This document shows positions 1 to 9,008 of a stretch of DNA of 64,000 bases, in pieces (positions within the stretch are counted from its first letter, which is position 1; every line of letters begins with the position of its first letter). The translations under genes were made by a program, and so were the position numbers. Under the pieces are notes generated by a model. The model was not told the DNA's origin, searched no databases, and saw nothing but the letters and a program-made list of their open reading frames with translations. This DNA is from Alistipes sp. (lineage in GTDB: Bacteria; Bacteroidota; Bacteroidia; Bacteroidales; Rikenellaceae), in contig JALENN010000006.1 in NCBI GenBank assembly GCA_022767745.1, positions 310,001 through 374,000 on the forward strand, in the 5' to 3' direction.

Positions 1-101
1 CCGGCCAGACTGCGCTTCAACGACGCTATATCCTGCGCGCAGGCCTCGCGTGCACCCATGGCGCACATGGCCGCAACCAACATAATGACAAATCTTTTCA
101 T
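1..101 (-). CDS. Secreted protein, N-terminal fragment (cut by window edge)
   Basis: The first 33 codons of a gene that runs off the left edge. The translation begins MKRFVIMLVAAMCAMGA and reaches a plausible signal-peptidase site near AQD, so the product is probably exported. It lies 17 bases downstream of the lipoprotein gene on the same strand and may be the last visible member of that operon. Too little is present to assign a family. The signal peptide is seen directly; the operon is inferred from spacing. Confidence 0.6.
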   Translation of the reverse strand, partial: MKRFVIMLVAAMCAMGAREACAQDIASLKRSLA

Positions 102-118
102 CGCTTTATTATTCGTTC

Positions 119-691
119 TTACTGTTTTTCCTCTCCTGTGGCCGCACCGCCGCCCGACACGCGATCGAGCACCTGCCACATGCGCTGCATCCCGGACTCG
201 GGCAACAGCCCCTCCAGCGTCGCGGGGCCGTCGCCCACGCGTCCGCGCCACATGCCGCGCCGCACCTCGATCTCCCAGTCGAGCGATACGGCCCCCGCAT
301 CGCGACGCTCGATGGCCGAGCGCAGTGACAGAGCCGAGGCGTTGCGCGCGATACGCAGCCGCAGCGGCACCAGCACACGCCACTGCCCGCGCTCGGGAAT
401 GCGCACCCGCTCCTGCAGCACCAGCACCGCGGCACGCCCGCCGCCGCACGTCACGCGCAGCCGCCCGCCGCGCAGCACCACGGCCGCACCCGGGTTGTCG
501 ATCGTAAGGCGCACCGTCATGCCCGACGGCCACCCGGCCTCCGTCCCGGCGTCGGCACCGGACGCCGCGCCCGACGGCATGGGCCACTCGGCCTCCACGA
601 TCTCGAAGCCCGTCACCGAGGGCATGCGCCTCTCGCCGCCGCACGACACCAGCAGCAGCGCTGCAGTCAATATGGCAATTATACGTTTCAC
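119..691 (-). CDS. Predicted lipoprotein, LEA14-like beta-sandwich possible
   Basis: A 190-residue protein starting at GTG. It has a lipoprotein signal ending in VSC (Cys17) followed by GG, so it should be lipidated and probably periplasm-facing. The body (FEIVEAEWPM, then VRLTIDNPGAAVVLRGG) resembles late-embryogenesis/WHy-type sandwich domains that Bacteroidales carry in small lipoproteins; that assignment is tentative. It starts 3 bases after the menG stop codon, so the two are almost certainly co-transcribed. The function is unknown. GTG is chosen because it alone precedes an intact lipobox. Confidence 0.75.
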   Translation of the reverse strand: MKRIIAILTAALLLVSCGGERRMPSVTGFEIVEAEWPMPSGAASGADAGTEAGWPSGMTVRLTIDNPGAAVVLRGGRLRVTCGGGRAAVLVLQERVRIPERGQWRVLVPLRLRIARNASALSLRSAIERRDAGAVSLDWEIEVRRGMWRGRVGDGPATLEGLLPESGMQRMWQVLDRVSGGGAATGEEKQ

Positions 692-694
692 GGC

Positions 695-1417
695 CTATGC
701 TTTACGTCCGACATATATCTGCGCAATGCCCAGGCAGAGCGAGCGGCGGCGGCACTCGGCGAAGCCCACGCCGCGCATGATCTCAAGGAAGCGTTCGGGC
801 GCGGGGAACTCCTCGATCGAGGCGGGCAGGTAGCCGTAGGCCTGCTTGTCGTGCGAGACAAGCCCCCCGACCGGGCGCAGGATCTTGTCGGAATAGAACT
901 CATAGAGGCGGCGCACTACGGGGTTGCGCGGCGTCGAGAACTCCAGCACCACCAGCTGGCCCCCCGGGCGCAGCACGCGCAGCGCCTCCGACAGCCCCGC
1001 CTCCATGTTGCCGAAGTTGCGCACACCGAAGGCCACCGTCACGGCATCGACCGAGCCGTTGCCCAGGTCGAGGCGCTCGGCATCGCCCTGATAGAGCGCC
1101 ACATGGTCGTCGAGACCCTGACGGCGCACCTTCTCCGACGCCTCGGAGAGCATCTTCTCCGACAGGTCGACACCCATCACCCGCGCGTTGGGCATGCGCT
1201 TGGCCATGAGTATGGCCAGGTCGCCCGTGCCCGTGGCCAGGTCGAGAATATGGCGCGGATGGCTGCGGCGCACGATGCGCATGACGCGGCGGCGCCACAC
1301 GCGGTCGATCGACAGCGACAGGATATGGTTCAGGCGGTCGTACGTCGGCGCTATGTTGTCGAACATGCGTCGGACCTCCTCCTTCTTGCCCGCATTGGGC
1401 GTATTGTACGGTTTCAT
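695..1417 (-). CDS. ubiE: Demethylmenaquinone methyltransferase UbiE/MenG
   Basis: A 240-residue class I SAM methyltransferase that performs the last C-methylation in menaquinone synthesis (the ubiquinone branch is absent from Bacteroidota). Family signatures are clear: FDNIAPTYDRLN at 19-30, SAM motif I LDLATGTGD around 58-66, and GVRNFGN at 131-137. The length is normal for the family. It sits between the permease gene (36-base gap) and the lipoprotein gene (3-base gap) on the same strand. The start at MKPYN places the UbiE N-terminus at the usual position. Confidence 0.96.
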   Translation of the reverse strand: MKPYNTPNAGKKEEVRRMFDNIAPTYDRLNHILSLSIDRVWRRRVMRIVRRSHPRHILDLATGTGDLAILMAKRMPNARVMGVDLSEKMLSEASEKVRRQGLDDHVALYQGDAERLDLGNGSVDAVTVAFGVRNFGNMEAGLSEALRVLRPGGQLVVLEFSTPRNPVVRRLYEFYSDKILRPVGGLVSHDKQAYGYLPASIEEFPAPERFLEIMRGVGFAECRRRSLCLGIAQIYVGRKA

Positions 1418-1453
1418 ATATCGTTTCGGTTCGTTTCCAAAGGTTTGCCGCCC

Positions 1454-2735
1454 CTACTGGCGGTACTTGAGCGACGACTCGGGGCTGATGCGCGCCACGA
1501 TCATCGACGGCAGCGTCATGACGGCCACCGTCACGGCCACGGCCCCCGCGTTGAGCGCCGCAAGCCACCACACGTCGATACGCACGGGCAGCTCCGAGAG
1601 CATGTACCCCTCGGGATCGAGCTTCACGGGCGCAAGCCACGCCTGCAGCCCCACAAGGGCCAGACCCACGGCATTGCCCCACGCCGCGCCGCGCACGAAG
1701 AGCATCGCCGCACGGTAGAGGAATATGCGCCGCACGGCCCCGTTGCGCATGCCCATGGCCTTCAGCACGCCGATCATGCCCGTGCGGTCGAGCACCATGA
1801 TAAGCATAGCCGAGGCCATGTTGAAGAGCACCACGGCCATCATCACGGCCAGTATGACGCGGGCGTTGACGTCGTGCGTCTTCAGCCAGTCGAAGACCAC
1901 GGGGTAACGCTCCGCCAGGGTCACGGCGGCGGCCGACCCCACGCTCTGGTCGCCGTCCTCGTAGAAGGCCGCCTCGATGGCCATCTCGGCCGCCGCGGCG
2001 ACGTCGGCCGCCGAAGCCCCGCGCCGCGCCATGATCTCGTATCCCGTGATGGCGCCGTTGTCGGGCGAGGCTATGCGCTGCACGTTGCGAGGCTATGCGC
2101 TGCACGTTGCGTATGTCGGTCAGCGCCGTGGCGCGGTCGATCTCCTCGAAGCCCGTGTCGTAGAGCCCCGACACCACGAAGCGGTCGCGGCGCGGCCGCC
2201 CCCCGTCGTCCATGAAGAGCATCTCGACCTTGTCGCCCACCGCCAGCCGCAGCGCCGCGGCCGTGGCCCGCGACAGCAGGAGGTCCTTCGTGCGGGCCTC
2301 GCCCCCGACGGCGGGCATCTCGCCCTCCACCAGGCGGCTGCGCCACCACCCCAGGTCGCACGACGCGTCGACGCCCTTGATACCTAGGCCCGCAACCTGG
2401 TCGCCGTTCTTGGCCATGCCCGAGGCTTCGGCGTAGGGCCACACGGCCTCCACGCCCTCGCACGCCCGCAGCCGCCCGACGAAGCCCTCGCTCGGCCACA
2501 GGGGTTCGCCCTCACCTCCGCGCAGCGTCCGCACGTCGCAGACACGCACGTCGGCGCCGAAGCCGCGCAGGTCGCCGTAGATGCGGTGGCGGAAGCCCGA
2601 CACCACGGCCAGCGTCACGATCATGACGGCAATGCCCAGCGCCGACGAGAGCGTCGCTATGCGCATCATGACCCGCGCGCGCGAAGCGCGGCCGCTGCGT
2701 GCCGTACGTTCGGCCAACATGTACTCAACACTCAT
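1454..2735 (-). pseudogene. LolE/LolC-like FtsX-family permease, frameshifted by a 22-bp tandem duplication
   Basis: Two overlapping frames together encode one FtsX/MacB-type permease of about 430 residues. The N-terminal part (MSVEYMLAERTARSG, first membrane helix SSALGIAVMIVTLAVVSGF, periplasmic domain) runs to TDIRNVQRIAS. The C-terminal part resumes at QRIASPDNGAITGYE and has the three remaining helices. The break coincides with 22 bases (GAGGCTATGCGC...) present twice in tandem at 2067-2088 and 2089-2110; deleting one copy restores the frame exactly. The family moves lipoproteins across the envelope with a LolD-type ATPase, which is not encoded nearby. The start may instead be 2747. The lesion could be natural, phase-variable or an assembly artefact. 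Confidence 0.9.
2067..2110. repeat. 22-bp perfect tandem duplication inside the permease gene
   Basis: The 22-base unit beginning GAGGCTATGCGCTGC occurs at 2067-2088 and again directly at 2089-2110; identity extends two bases to the left and one to the right of the unit. Because 22 is not a multiple of three, the second copy shifts the reading frame of the permease. Confidence 0.97.
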
Positions 2736-2764
2736 CCGTGGCGTCATATTTCGCTATAACTGTA

Positions 2765-2772
2765 CAAAGTTA
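2765..2772 (-). promoter_or_regulatory. Bacteroidota-type -7 element (TAACTTTG) for the permease-menG operon
   Basis: Reading leftward, TAACTTTG fits the TAnnTTTG consensus and lies about 20-30 bases upstream of the permease start. It overlaps a rightward promoter at 2786-2793, so the two transcripts diverge from one compact site. Confidence 0.6.
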
Positions 2773-2785
2773 TGTAAAAATTTCG

Positions 2786-2793
2786 TACTTTTG
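2786..2793 (+). promoter_or_regulatory. Bacteroidota-type -7 element (TACTTTTG) for the metallopeptidase operon
   Basis: TACTTTTG matches TAnnTTTG and faces the zinc peptidase at 3009, which would give a leader of roughly 210 bases. I see no riboswitch or small ORF I can support in that leader. Confidence 0.55.
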
Positions 2794-3008
2794 CCTTTCC
2801 AAGCCACACCGCATCGCCCCGCAGCGCGGTTTTTGCCGCCGCAACGCCCCGCGGCACGCCTTGCCGGCGCGAGGCGCACGCCCGCCGGTAAGGCGCGGCG
2901 TAGGGCCTGGCACAGTTGTTTTTACGTCGGCAGGCGCGCCCGCCGCATACGCTGCGGCCGCAAAACGACGTTATGTGAAAAAGAAACGAAAAAATTAGAG
3001 ATCGAACC

Positions 3009-3761
3009 ATGTTACAACTATTGCAATTGGCACAGGACTATTCGGCCTACGGCAACGGCGCCGTCGCCGGATTCTCGTCGTCGGGGTCGATCCTGCTGAT
3101 GGTGGTAATCGCCGTGGCGGGATACATCGTACAGGCCCGGCTGCAATCGGTATTCCACAAATATTCGCAGGTGGCATTCCCGGGCAACATGACGGGCGCC
3201 GAGGTGGCCGAGAAGATGTTGCGCGACAACAACATACACAACGTCCGCATCACCCACGTCGGAGGCATGCTCACCGACCACTTCAACCCCCAGAACATGA
3301 CCGTCAACCTCAGCGACTCGGTCTACTCGTCGCGCAGCATCGCCGCCGCGGCCGTAGCCTGCCACGAGTGCGGCCACGCCATACAGCACGCCCGCGGATA
3401 CGCACCCCTGGCGCTGCGCTCGGCGCTGGTGCCCGTGGTCAACTTCTCGTCGCGCATGGCTACGTGGGTCATACTGGCCGGAATACTCATCATGGCCACC
3501 ACCAACAACACGCTCGTATGCTGGATCGGAATAGCGCTCATCGCCATGAGCGCCGTCTTCTCGATCGTGACGCTGCCCGTCGAGTACAACGCCTCGCAGC
3601 GCGCCCTCGAGTGGTTAGAGTCGAGCCGCACGCTCCAGGGCGTACAGGTCGAATATGCACGCGAGTCGCTCCGCTGGGCCGCACGCACATACCTCGTGGC
3701 GGCACTCTCGGCCATAGCCACCGTCCTCTACTACGTATCCCTCGTCTCACGTCGTGACTGA
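3009..3761 (+). CDS. Zinc metallopeptidase, YugP-like (Zn_peptidase_2 family)
   Basis: A 250-residue membrane-embedded metallopeptidase. The zinc motif HECGH is at 119-123, inside CHECGHAIQH. An N-terminal helix (about 28-42), two central hydrophobic stretches (about 152-187) and a C-terminal helix anchor it in the inner membrane. Length and layout match the YugP family, whose substrates are not defined. Its stop codon overlaps the ATG of the next gene (TGATG), so translation of the SGNH hydrolase is probably coupled to it. A role in envelope quality control is inferred only. Confidence 0.9.
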   Translation: MLQLLQLAQDYSAYGNGAVAGFSSSGSILLMVVIAVAGYIVQARLQSVFHKYSQVAFPGNMTGAEVAEKMLRDNNIHNVRITHVGGMLTDHFNPQNMTVNLSDSVYSSRSIAAAAVACHECGHAIQHARGYAPLALRSALVPVVNFSSRMATWVILAGILIMATTNNTLVCWIGIALIAMSAVFSIVTLPVEYNASQRALEWLESSRTLQGVQVEYARESLRWAARTYLVAALSAIATVLYYVSLVSRRD

Positions 3762-5488
3762 TGGCTAAACGTCCCGAGGACTATACCTCACGCACATTTC
3801 TTTTCGCCATGGCCACGCTCGTCGTGCTCATGGCGATAAGCGTAATACCCCCCATCGAAGCGGGAGGGGTGTCGCTGCGCCGTGCCAACATACTCTCCGA
3901 CCTGATACGCTTCGACAGCGACTACACGCCCGCAGAGGATGCCCCCTCACAACCCGAGATCGACGTCGAGGAGTTCCATGTCGACCTCGAGGAGGTGGAG
4001 CGGCAGGTGGCCAAGGCCGCACGCGAGGCCTCGCCCACGGGCGACGGCACCTCGGTCTCGTGGCAGGGCATATTCGAACAGCAGCCCGCCGAGGCCGACA
4101 CCCTTGCCACGCACACCGACCCCGCCGTGGCCGACTCGCTCGCGGCGCGCAACCGCGCCATCGCCGAGGCCGACTTCTCGGCCCTGCTGCCGCCCGACTC
4201 GACCATAATCCCCGTCGAGGAGTTCCACACGGGCGAGGGCCCCTCGCCCCTGCAGCGCCTCTACGACAAGCTGCTCGACGGCACGCAGCCCGTACGCGTG
4301 GCATTCATGGGCGACTCGTTCGTCGAGGGCGACATCCTAACGGCCGACCTGCGCGAGATGCTGCAGGAGACGTTCGGCGGCGGAGGCGTGGGCTTCGTTC
4401 CCGCGGCATCGCCCTTCACCGGATTCCGGCAGACCGTAAAGACCACCTCGAAGGGGTGGACCCCATACAACATCATGCAGCGCAAGAGCGTGCCAGACCC
4501 CTACGCCGGCGACTTCTTCGTCTCGGGATGGGTGGCCGCGGCATCCGACGGCGCCTCGACGCGGTGGGACATGACCACGCGCCGCCGCCATCTGGACGAG
4601 TGCCGCCGCGCACGCCTGCTCTTCATCAGCCGAAAGCCCTCGCAGGTGAGCGTCACGCTCAACGACGGCGAGGTGCGCACCTTCGGCTTCGAGGGCGACG
4701 AGGTGGTGCGCCAGATCGTGGTGGAGGAGCCGCAGATACGCTCGCTCGAGATGCGCATCGACAAGGGTGCCGAGGGATTCTCGGTCTACGGCGCCGACTT
4801 CGACGAGCTGAGCGGCGTGGCCGTAGACAACTTCTCGATACGCAGCAACAACGGACAGGCCATGTTCTGGACCTCGCCCACGGTAAACGCACAGATCAAC
4901 TCGATGCGCCCCTACGACCTGGTGATACTGCAGTACGGACTCAACATCATGCAGGCCGACCGCCACGACTACTCGCTCTATGCCCAGCAGATCGAGAAGA
5001 TGATACGCTTCGTGCGCAGCTGCTTCCCGCAGGCCGCCGTAATAGTGATGGGCGTGAGCGACCGCTCGCAGCGCGGCGAGGACGGCATCGTGCCCATGGA
5101 GTCGGCACGCGACCTCTCGCAATGGCAGCGTACGGCCGCCGAGCAGTGCGGCGCCGCCTTCTGGAACACCTACGACGCCATGCAGCTCGCGGGCGGCATG
5201 ACCCGCTTCGTGGACAACGGCTGGGCAGGCAAGGACTACACCCACATAAACTATGCGGGCGGCGCACAGGTGGCACGCGCCCTCTACTACGGCCTGCTGC
5301 AGGGCGTGCAGCGCCATCTCGAGTACCTGCAACAGGCAATCGAGCGCCAGCAGCCCGTCATAGCCGAGCCCCTGCCCGACATAGCCCCCGCCTCGGCCGA
5401 CACGCTCGGCGCCGAGCCCATCGAGCTGCCCGCGCCCCCCTCGGCCGCCGAGATGCGGCCCGAGCCGCGCCCCCTGCCCAGGCCCTGA
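3761..5488 (+). CDS. Membrane-anchored SGNH/GDSL hydrolase, likely O-acetyl transfer partner
   Basis: A 575-residue protein with one N-terminal membrane helix (about 12-31), an acidic low-complexity linker (about 55-160) and an SGNH hydrolase fold. Block I is FMGDSFVEGD (catalytic Ser186) and the Asp-x-x-His pair lies in DYTHINYAGG (about 492-495). The tail is Pro/Glu-rich. It directly precedes an AlgI-type MBOAT gene. In known systems (PatA/PatB, AlgI/AlgX) an MBOAT passes acetyl groups through the membrane to an SGNH protein outside, which modifies peptidoglycan or polysaccharide. By analogy this is the extracytoplasmic half; the target glycan is unknown. Confidence 0.85.
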   Translation: MAKRPEDYTSRTFLFAMATLVVLMAISVIPPIEAGGVSLRRANILSDLIRFDSDYTPAEDAPSQPEIDVEEFHVDLEEVERQVAKAAREASPTGDGTSVSWQGIFEQQPAEADTLATHTDPAVADSLAARNRAIAEADFSALLPPDSTIIPVEEFHTGEGPSPLQRLYDKLLDGTQPVRVAFMGDSFVEGDILTADLREMLQETFGGGGVGFVPAASPFTGFRQTVKTTSKGWTPYNIMQRKSVPDPYAGDFFVSGWVAAASDGASTRWDMTTRRRHLDECRRARLLFISRKPSQVSVTLNDGEVRTFGFEGDEVVRQIVVEEPQIRSLEMRIDKGAEGFSVYGADFDELSGVAVDNFSIRSNNGQAMFWTSPTVNAQINSMRPYDLVILQYGLNIMQADRHDYSLYAQQIEKMIRFVRSCFPQAAVIVMGVSDRSQRGEDGIVPMESARDLSQWQRTAAEQCGAAFWNTYDAMQLAGGMTRFVDNGWAGKDYTHINYAGGAQVARALYYGLLQGVQRHLEYLQQAIERQQPVIAEPLPDIAPASADTLGAEPIELPAPPSAAEMRPEPRPLPRP

Positions 5489-5536
5489 CGCAAGTAAAGG
5501 CCCCGCAACCCGAAAAGACCCGAAAGACAACCCCGA

Positions 5537-7030
5537 ATGCCCATGGAACAGATAGCCGACAGAGTGTTGGAACTGCTGCGTTACGACGCAGCCTCGCCGC
5601 TGATATTCAACAGCGGACTGTTCCTCTTCCTCTTTGTGGGCTTCGCGGCGGGATACCTGCTGCTGCGCCGCGCCACGACGCTGCGCATAATCTACGTCAT
5701 ACTCTTCTCGATATACTTCTACTACAAGTCGAGCGGCATGTACTTCCTGCTGCTCGTCTTCGCCGCCGTGAGCGACTACTGGATAGCCCACGCCATAGCC
5801 GACGCCCCCTCGCGCCGCACAAAACGGTGGCTCGTGGCGCTGAGCGTGGCCATAAACCTCGGCATGCTCGGCTACTTCAAGTACACCAACTTCCTGATCG
5901 AGATAGCCAACGGAATCTTCGGCGCCGGCTTCCTCGACTTCCGCAACATATTCCTGCCCGTCGGCATATCGTTCTTCGTATTCCAGTCGATGAGCTACAC
6001 CATCGACGTCTACCGCGGCGCCATCAGACCTCTCGACCGCTGGATCGACTACATGTTCTACCTGTCGTTCTTCCCGCAGCTGGTGGCCGGACCCATCGTC
6101 CGCGCCCGCGACTTCATACCGCAGATACGGCAGCCGCTGCTCGTCACGCGCCGCATGTTCGGCCTCGGCGTGGCGTTCATAATCATAGGCCTGATCAAGA
6201 AGGCCATCATCTCGGACTACATATCGCTCAACTTCGTCGACCGCATATTCGACGAGCCGGCCCTCTACTCGGGATTCGAGTGCCTGATGGGCATCTACGG
6301 CTATGCGCTGCAGATATACTGCGACTTCTCGGGATACTCCGACATGGCCATCGGCATAGCCCTGCTGCTCGGATTCCGCTTCCCCCGCAACTTCGACGCC
6401 CCCTACAAGTCGGCCACCATAACCGAGTTCTGGCGACGCTGGCACATATCGCTCTCGTCGTGGCTCAGGGACTACCTCTACATATCGCTCGGCGGCAACC
6501 GCAAGGGCCGCGTGCGGACCTACGTCAACCTGCTGCTGACGATGCTGCTCGGCGGCCTGTGGCACGGCGCCGCCGTGCGCTTCATCATATGGGGCGCGCT
6601 GCACGGCGTGGCGCTCGCCCTGCACAAGATGTGGATGGCCGTGGTACCCGGCGCCAAGATCAACGGCCGCGACATGAACGTCGTGGTGCGCGTGGCGGGC
6701 ATCGCCGTCACCTTCAACCTCGTCTGCCTGGGATGGCTCTTCTTCCGCGCCGAGGACATGCAGACCGTGCACCTGATGCTCTACCAGATATTCAACAACT
6801 TCAACCCCGCGCTCATCCCGCAGGTGGTCGAGGGCTACAAGGTCGTCTTCGGACTCATCGTGCTGGGCTACGCCATGCACTTCATCCCCGAGAAGATCGA
6901 CACCGACATACAGAACCGCGTCGTCAACGCCTCGTTCTGGTGGCAGGTGGCGCTGATGGCCGCCACGATATGGTGCGTCATGCAGGTCAAGTCGAGCGAC
7001 ATACAGCCCTTCATCTACTTCCAGTTCTGA
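5537..7030 (+). CDS. MBOAT-family O-acyltransferase (AlgI/PatA-like)
   Basis: A 497-residue polytopic membrane protein. It has the AlgI pattern: VGISFFVFQSMSYTIDVYRG, FFPQLVAGPIVRARDF, an FWRRWHISLSSWLRDY segment, and the MBOAT histidine in GGLWHGAA near residue 342. The family takes acyl groups, usually acetyl, from the cytoplasm for attachment to extracytoplasmic glycans. It starts 48 bases after the SGNH hydrolase, which is the expected acceptor-side partner. The next 235 bases carry no gene. The function is secure at family level; the substrate is not known. Confidence 0.94.
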   Translation: MPMEQIADRVLELLRYDAASPLIFNSGLFLFLFVGFAAGYLLLRRATTLRIIYVILFSIYFYYKSSGMYFLLLVFAAVSDYWIAHAIADAPSRRTKRWLVALSVAINLGMLGYFKYTNFLIEIANGIFGAGFLDFRNIFLPVGISFFVFQSMSYTIDVYRGAIRPLDRWIDYMFYLSFFPQLVAGPIVRARDFIPQIRQPLLVTRRMFGLGVAFIIIGLIKKAIISDYISLNFVDRIFDEPALYSGFECLMGIYGYALQIYCDFSGYSDMAIGIALLLGFRFPRNFDAPYKSATITEFWRRWHISLSSWLRDYLYISLGGNRKGRVRTYVNLLLTMLLGGLWHGAAVRFIIWGALHGVALALHKMWMAVVPGAKINGRDMNVVVRVAGIAVTFNLVCLGWLFFRAEDMQTVHLMLYQIFNNFNPALIPQVVEGYKVVFGLIVLGYAMHFIPEKIDTDIQNRVVNASFWWQVALMAATIWCVMQVKSSDIQPFIYFQF

Positions 7031-7224
7031 TCCCCGCACCCGGCGGACCCGTTTTTCAAATCGCGCCGCCAGCAGCCGCCATTTTACCCAAAAAGCGAAT
7101 TTCGGCACACTACATGCGCCCGAACGGAGACAGATTTGTCACGCAATCGTAATATATTTGCGCTGCAACGGCGGATATTGATAAAATAGCGGCCGCAGCA
7201 GGTGCGCAAAAGCCGTTTTTTTAC

Positions 7225-7232
7225 TATCTTTG
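7225..7232 (+). promoter_or_regulatory. -7 element TATCTTTG upstream of the secreted protein at 7266
   Basis: A perfect TAnnTTTG match 33 bases before the chosen ATG. It overlaps a possible upstream TTG start, which is one reason for rejecting that start. Confidence 0.6.
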
Positions 7233-7265
7233 GGATATCCGCACACATCCGAAAAAAGTTTGGCC

Positions 7266-8279
7266 ATGAAATCACGTATTTGTCTCACGGTTCTCGCCCT
7301 TGCGGCGACGATGGCGGTGCACGCACAGCTGATGCCCGACTCGACGATACAGATCACGGCGTACTGGCAGCAGGGCGACCGCATGACCTACGACTTCAGC
7401 TCGACCGAGTGCCTCACCGTGGAGGGCGACACGCTGCGGCTGCGCTCCTACACCGACATACGCACCATGGAGGTGACCAAGGCCACCCCCACGCGCTACA
7501 CGCTGCGCATAACCAACAGCCGCCACTTCGAGCGCGACTCGGTAGCGCAGATGATCTTCGCGCTGGAGCAGCGCGAGGGGCTGAACGTGCCGCTGGAGAT
7601 AGAGACCTCGCTCGACGGCGAGCTGCTCTGCGTGCTGAACGCCGCCGAGATAATCGACGCGGCGCACAGGCTCGTCGACCGTGCCGCCGAGGTGCTCTAC
7701 GACAGCCTGCCGCAACGCATACGCGACACCACGCCGCAGTGGGAGTGGCGCAACACGCTCAAGCGGTGGATCAACCCCGACGCCTCGACCACCCACACCA
7801 CCGAGGATATCGAACGCATATTCTTCTTCCACGGCAAGCGTTTCAGCCCCGACGCCGAGTACGAGTGCCGCGAGACGCTGCGCATACCCATGAGCGACGC
7901 CGATGCCGATGCCGTGACGGCCTTCTGGGCCGACCCCGCCACCGACGCCGCCTCGGCCATGCTCCACACCCACTCGATATCGGAGGCCGAGAAGGCCCTG
8001 CGCATGGCCGCCGCCGCACGCCCCGAGGCGCTGCTGCTGGGCAACATACTGCCCCCGACGCAGATGGCCGAGACGCACATCAGCATGGAGAGCTTCTCGG
8101 GCGAGGAGATACACTTCGCCACGGGGTGGCCCCTGCAGGTATACTGGAGCACGCGCCTCGAGGCCACGCCGCCCGACGGCCGCGACATACTCATCCACGT
8201 GCGCAAGCAGATCACGCGCCGCGACGACGACAGCGACATCCCCGTCACGGCCGAGGCCGAGACGCCGCCGCTGCTCTGA
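7266..8279 (+). CDS. Secreted protein of unknown function
   Basis: A 337-residue protein with a clean signal peptide (MKSRICLTVLALAATMAVHA, cleavage before QLMPD). The mature part is rich in Glu, Asp and Thr with alternating polar stretches (TYDFSSTECLTVEGDTLRL), suggesting a beta-rich periplasmic or surface protein. I do not recognise a family. It has its own TATCTTTG promoter and is followed by another promoter before queD, so it is probably monocistronic. The ATG at 7266 is chosen because it opens the signal peptide; an in-frame TTG at 7230 lies inside the promoter. Confidence 0.8.
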   Translation: MKSRICLTVLALAATMAVHAQLMPDSTIQITAYWQQGDRMTYDFSSTECLTVEGDTLRLRSYTDIRTMEVTKATPTRYTLRITNSRHFERDSVAQMIFALEQREGLNVPLEIETSLDGELLCVLNAAEIIDAAHRLVDRAAEVLYDSLPQRIRDTTPQWEWRNTLKRWINPDASTTHTTEDIERIFFFHGKRFSPDAEYECRETLRIPMSDADADAVTAFWADPATDAASAMLHTHSISEAEKALRMAAAARPEALLLGNILPPTQMAETHISMESFSGEEIHFATGWPLQVYWSTRLEATPPDGRDILIHVRKQITRRDDDSDIPVTAEAETPPLL

Positions 8280-8298
8280 CACGCACCGCACGCCGCTG

Positions 8299-8328
8299 TT
8301 GCACGTTGGCGGAAAAAGCGTATCTTTG
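8299..8328 (+). promoter_or_regulatory. Promoter of queD (TTG - 19 - TATCTTTG)
   Basis: TTG at 8299-8301 and TATCTTTG at 8321-8328 are separated by 19 bases, the standard Bacteroidota arrangement. The leader to the queD ATG is about 105 bases. Confidence 0.65.
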
Positions 8329-8440
8329 TACACGGTACGCGCGCGCAGCCACGCGGCACGGGCGCGGGAGGGCAATCAGAGTGCCGCCGCCCGCCGCAGC
8401 GCAAGAGCGTGCCGACACGACACCGCAACACCGCGACACT

Positions 8441-8896
8441 ATGGCAACAATACGACTTACCAAGGAGTTCTCGTTCGAGGCAGCGCACGCCCTTGAGGGC
8501 TACGACGGCGCCTGCCGCGAGATACACGGACACTCGTACCGTCTCTTCGTGACGGTCAAGGGCGAACCATCGACCGACGAGTACGACCCCAAGCAGGGCA
8601 TGGTGATGGATTTCGGCCTGCTCAAGCGCATCGTCAACGAGCAGATCGTCTCGCGTCTCGACCACGCCTTCATCATACGCTGCACCGAGCAGGGCGAACA
8701 GCTGCGCGGATTGCTCGCCGAGCACTTCTCGCGCATGGTGATGGTGGACTACCAGCCCACGTGCGAAAACATGCTCGCCGACTTCGCCGAGCGCCTGCTC
8801 GAGGCGCTGCCCGACGAGGTGCAGCTCTACTCGCTGCGCCTGCACGAGACGGCCACCTCCTACGCCGAGTGGTTCGCCGACGACAACCTCGGATAG
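8441..8896 (+). CDS. queD: 6-carboxytetrahydropterin synthase QueD (6-pyruvoyl-tetrahydropterin synthase family)
   Basis: A 151-residue T-fold enzyme. The three zinc histidines are in FSFEAAHALEG and REIHGHSYRL, and the later DYQPTCENMLADF and RLHETATSYAEW segments are characteristic. QueD converts dihydroneopterin triphosphate to 6-carboxy-tetrahydropterin in queuosine and 7-deazaguanine synthesis; close relatives act in folate or biopterin routes, and context here does not separate them. The ATG at 8441 gives the standard family N-terminus; the frame remains open upstream but without family similarity. Confidence 0.92.
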   Translation: MATIRLTKEFSFEAAHALEGYDGACREIHGHSYRLFVTVKGEPSTDEYDPKQGMVMDFGLLKRIVNEQIVSRLDHAFIIRCTEQGEQLRGLLAEHFSRMVMVDYQPTCENMLADFAERLLEALPDEVQLYSLRLHETATSYAEWFADDNLG

Positions 8897-9008
8897 CGTC
8901 CGCGCGCCACAGCCGCACGCACCCCCGGCGGCCGCACACCCTGCGGCCGCATCACCGACACGCGGGCAGCCATGTCCGCACCCCGCTCCACACCACACAC
9001 GACACACG

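Noticed and set aside
4060..7152. Very long open frames on both strands across the SGNH and MBOAT genes
   Set aside because: They are Arg/His/Ala-rich shadows produced by high GC; the true frames show family motifs and codon-coupled starts.
7230..7265. TTG start for the secreted protein at 7266
   Set aside because: It overlaps the -7 element, and the signal peptide begins at the later ATG.
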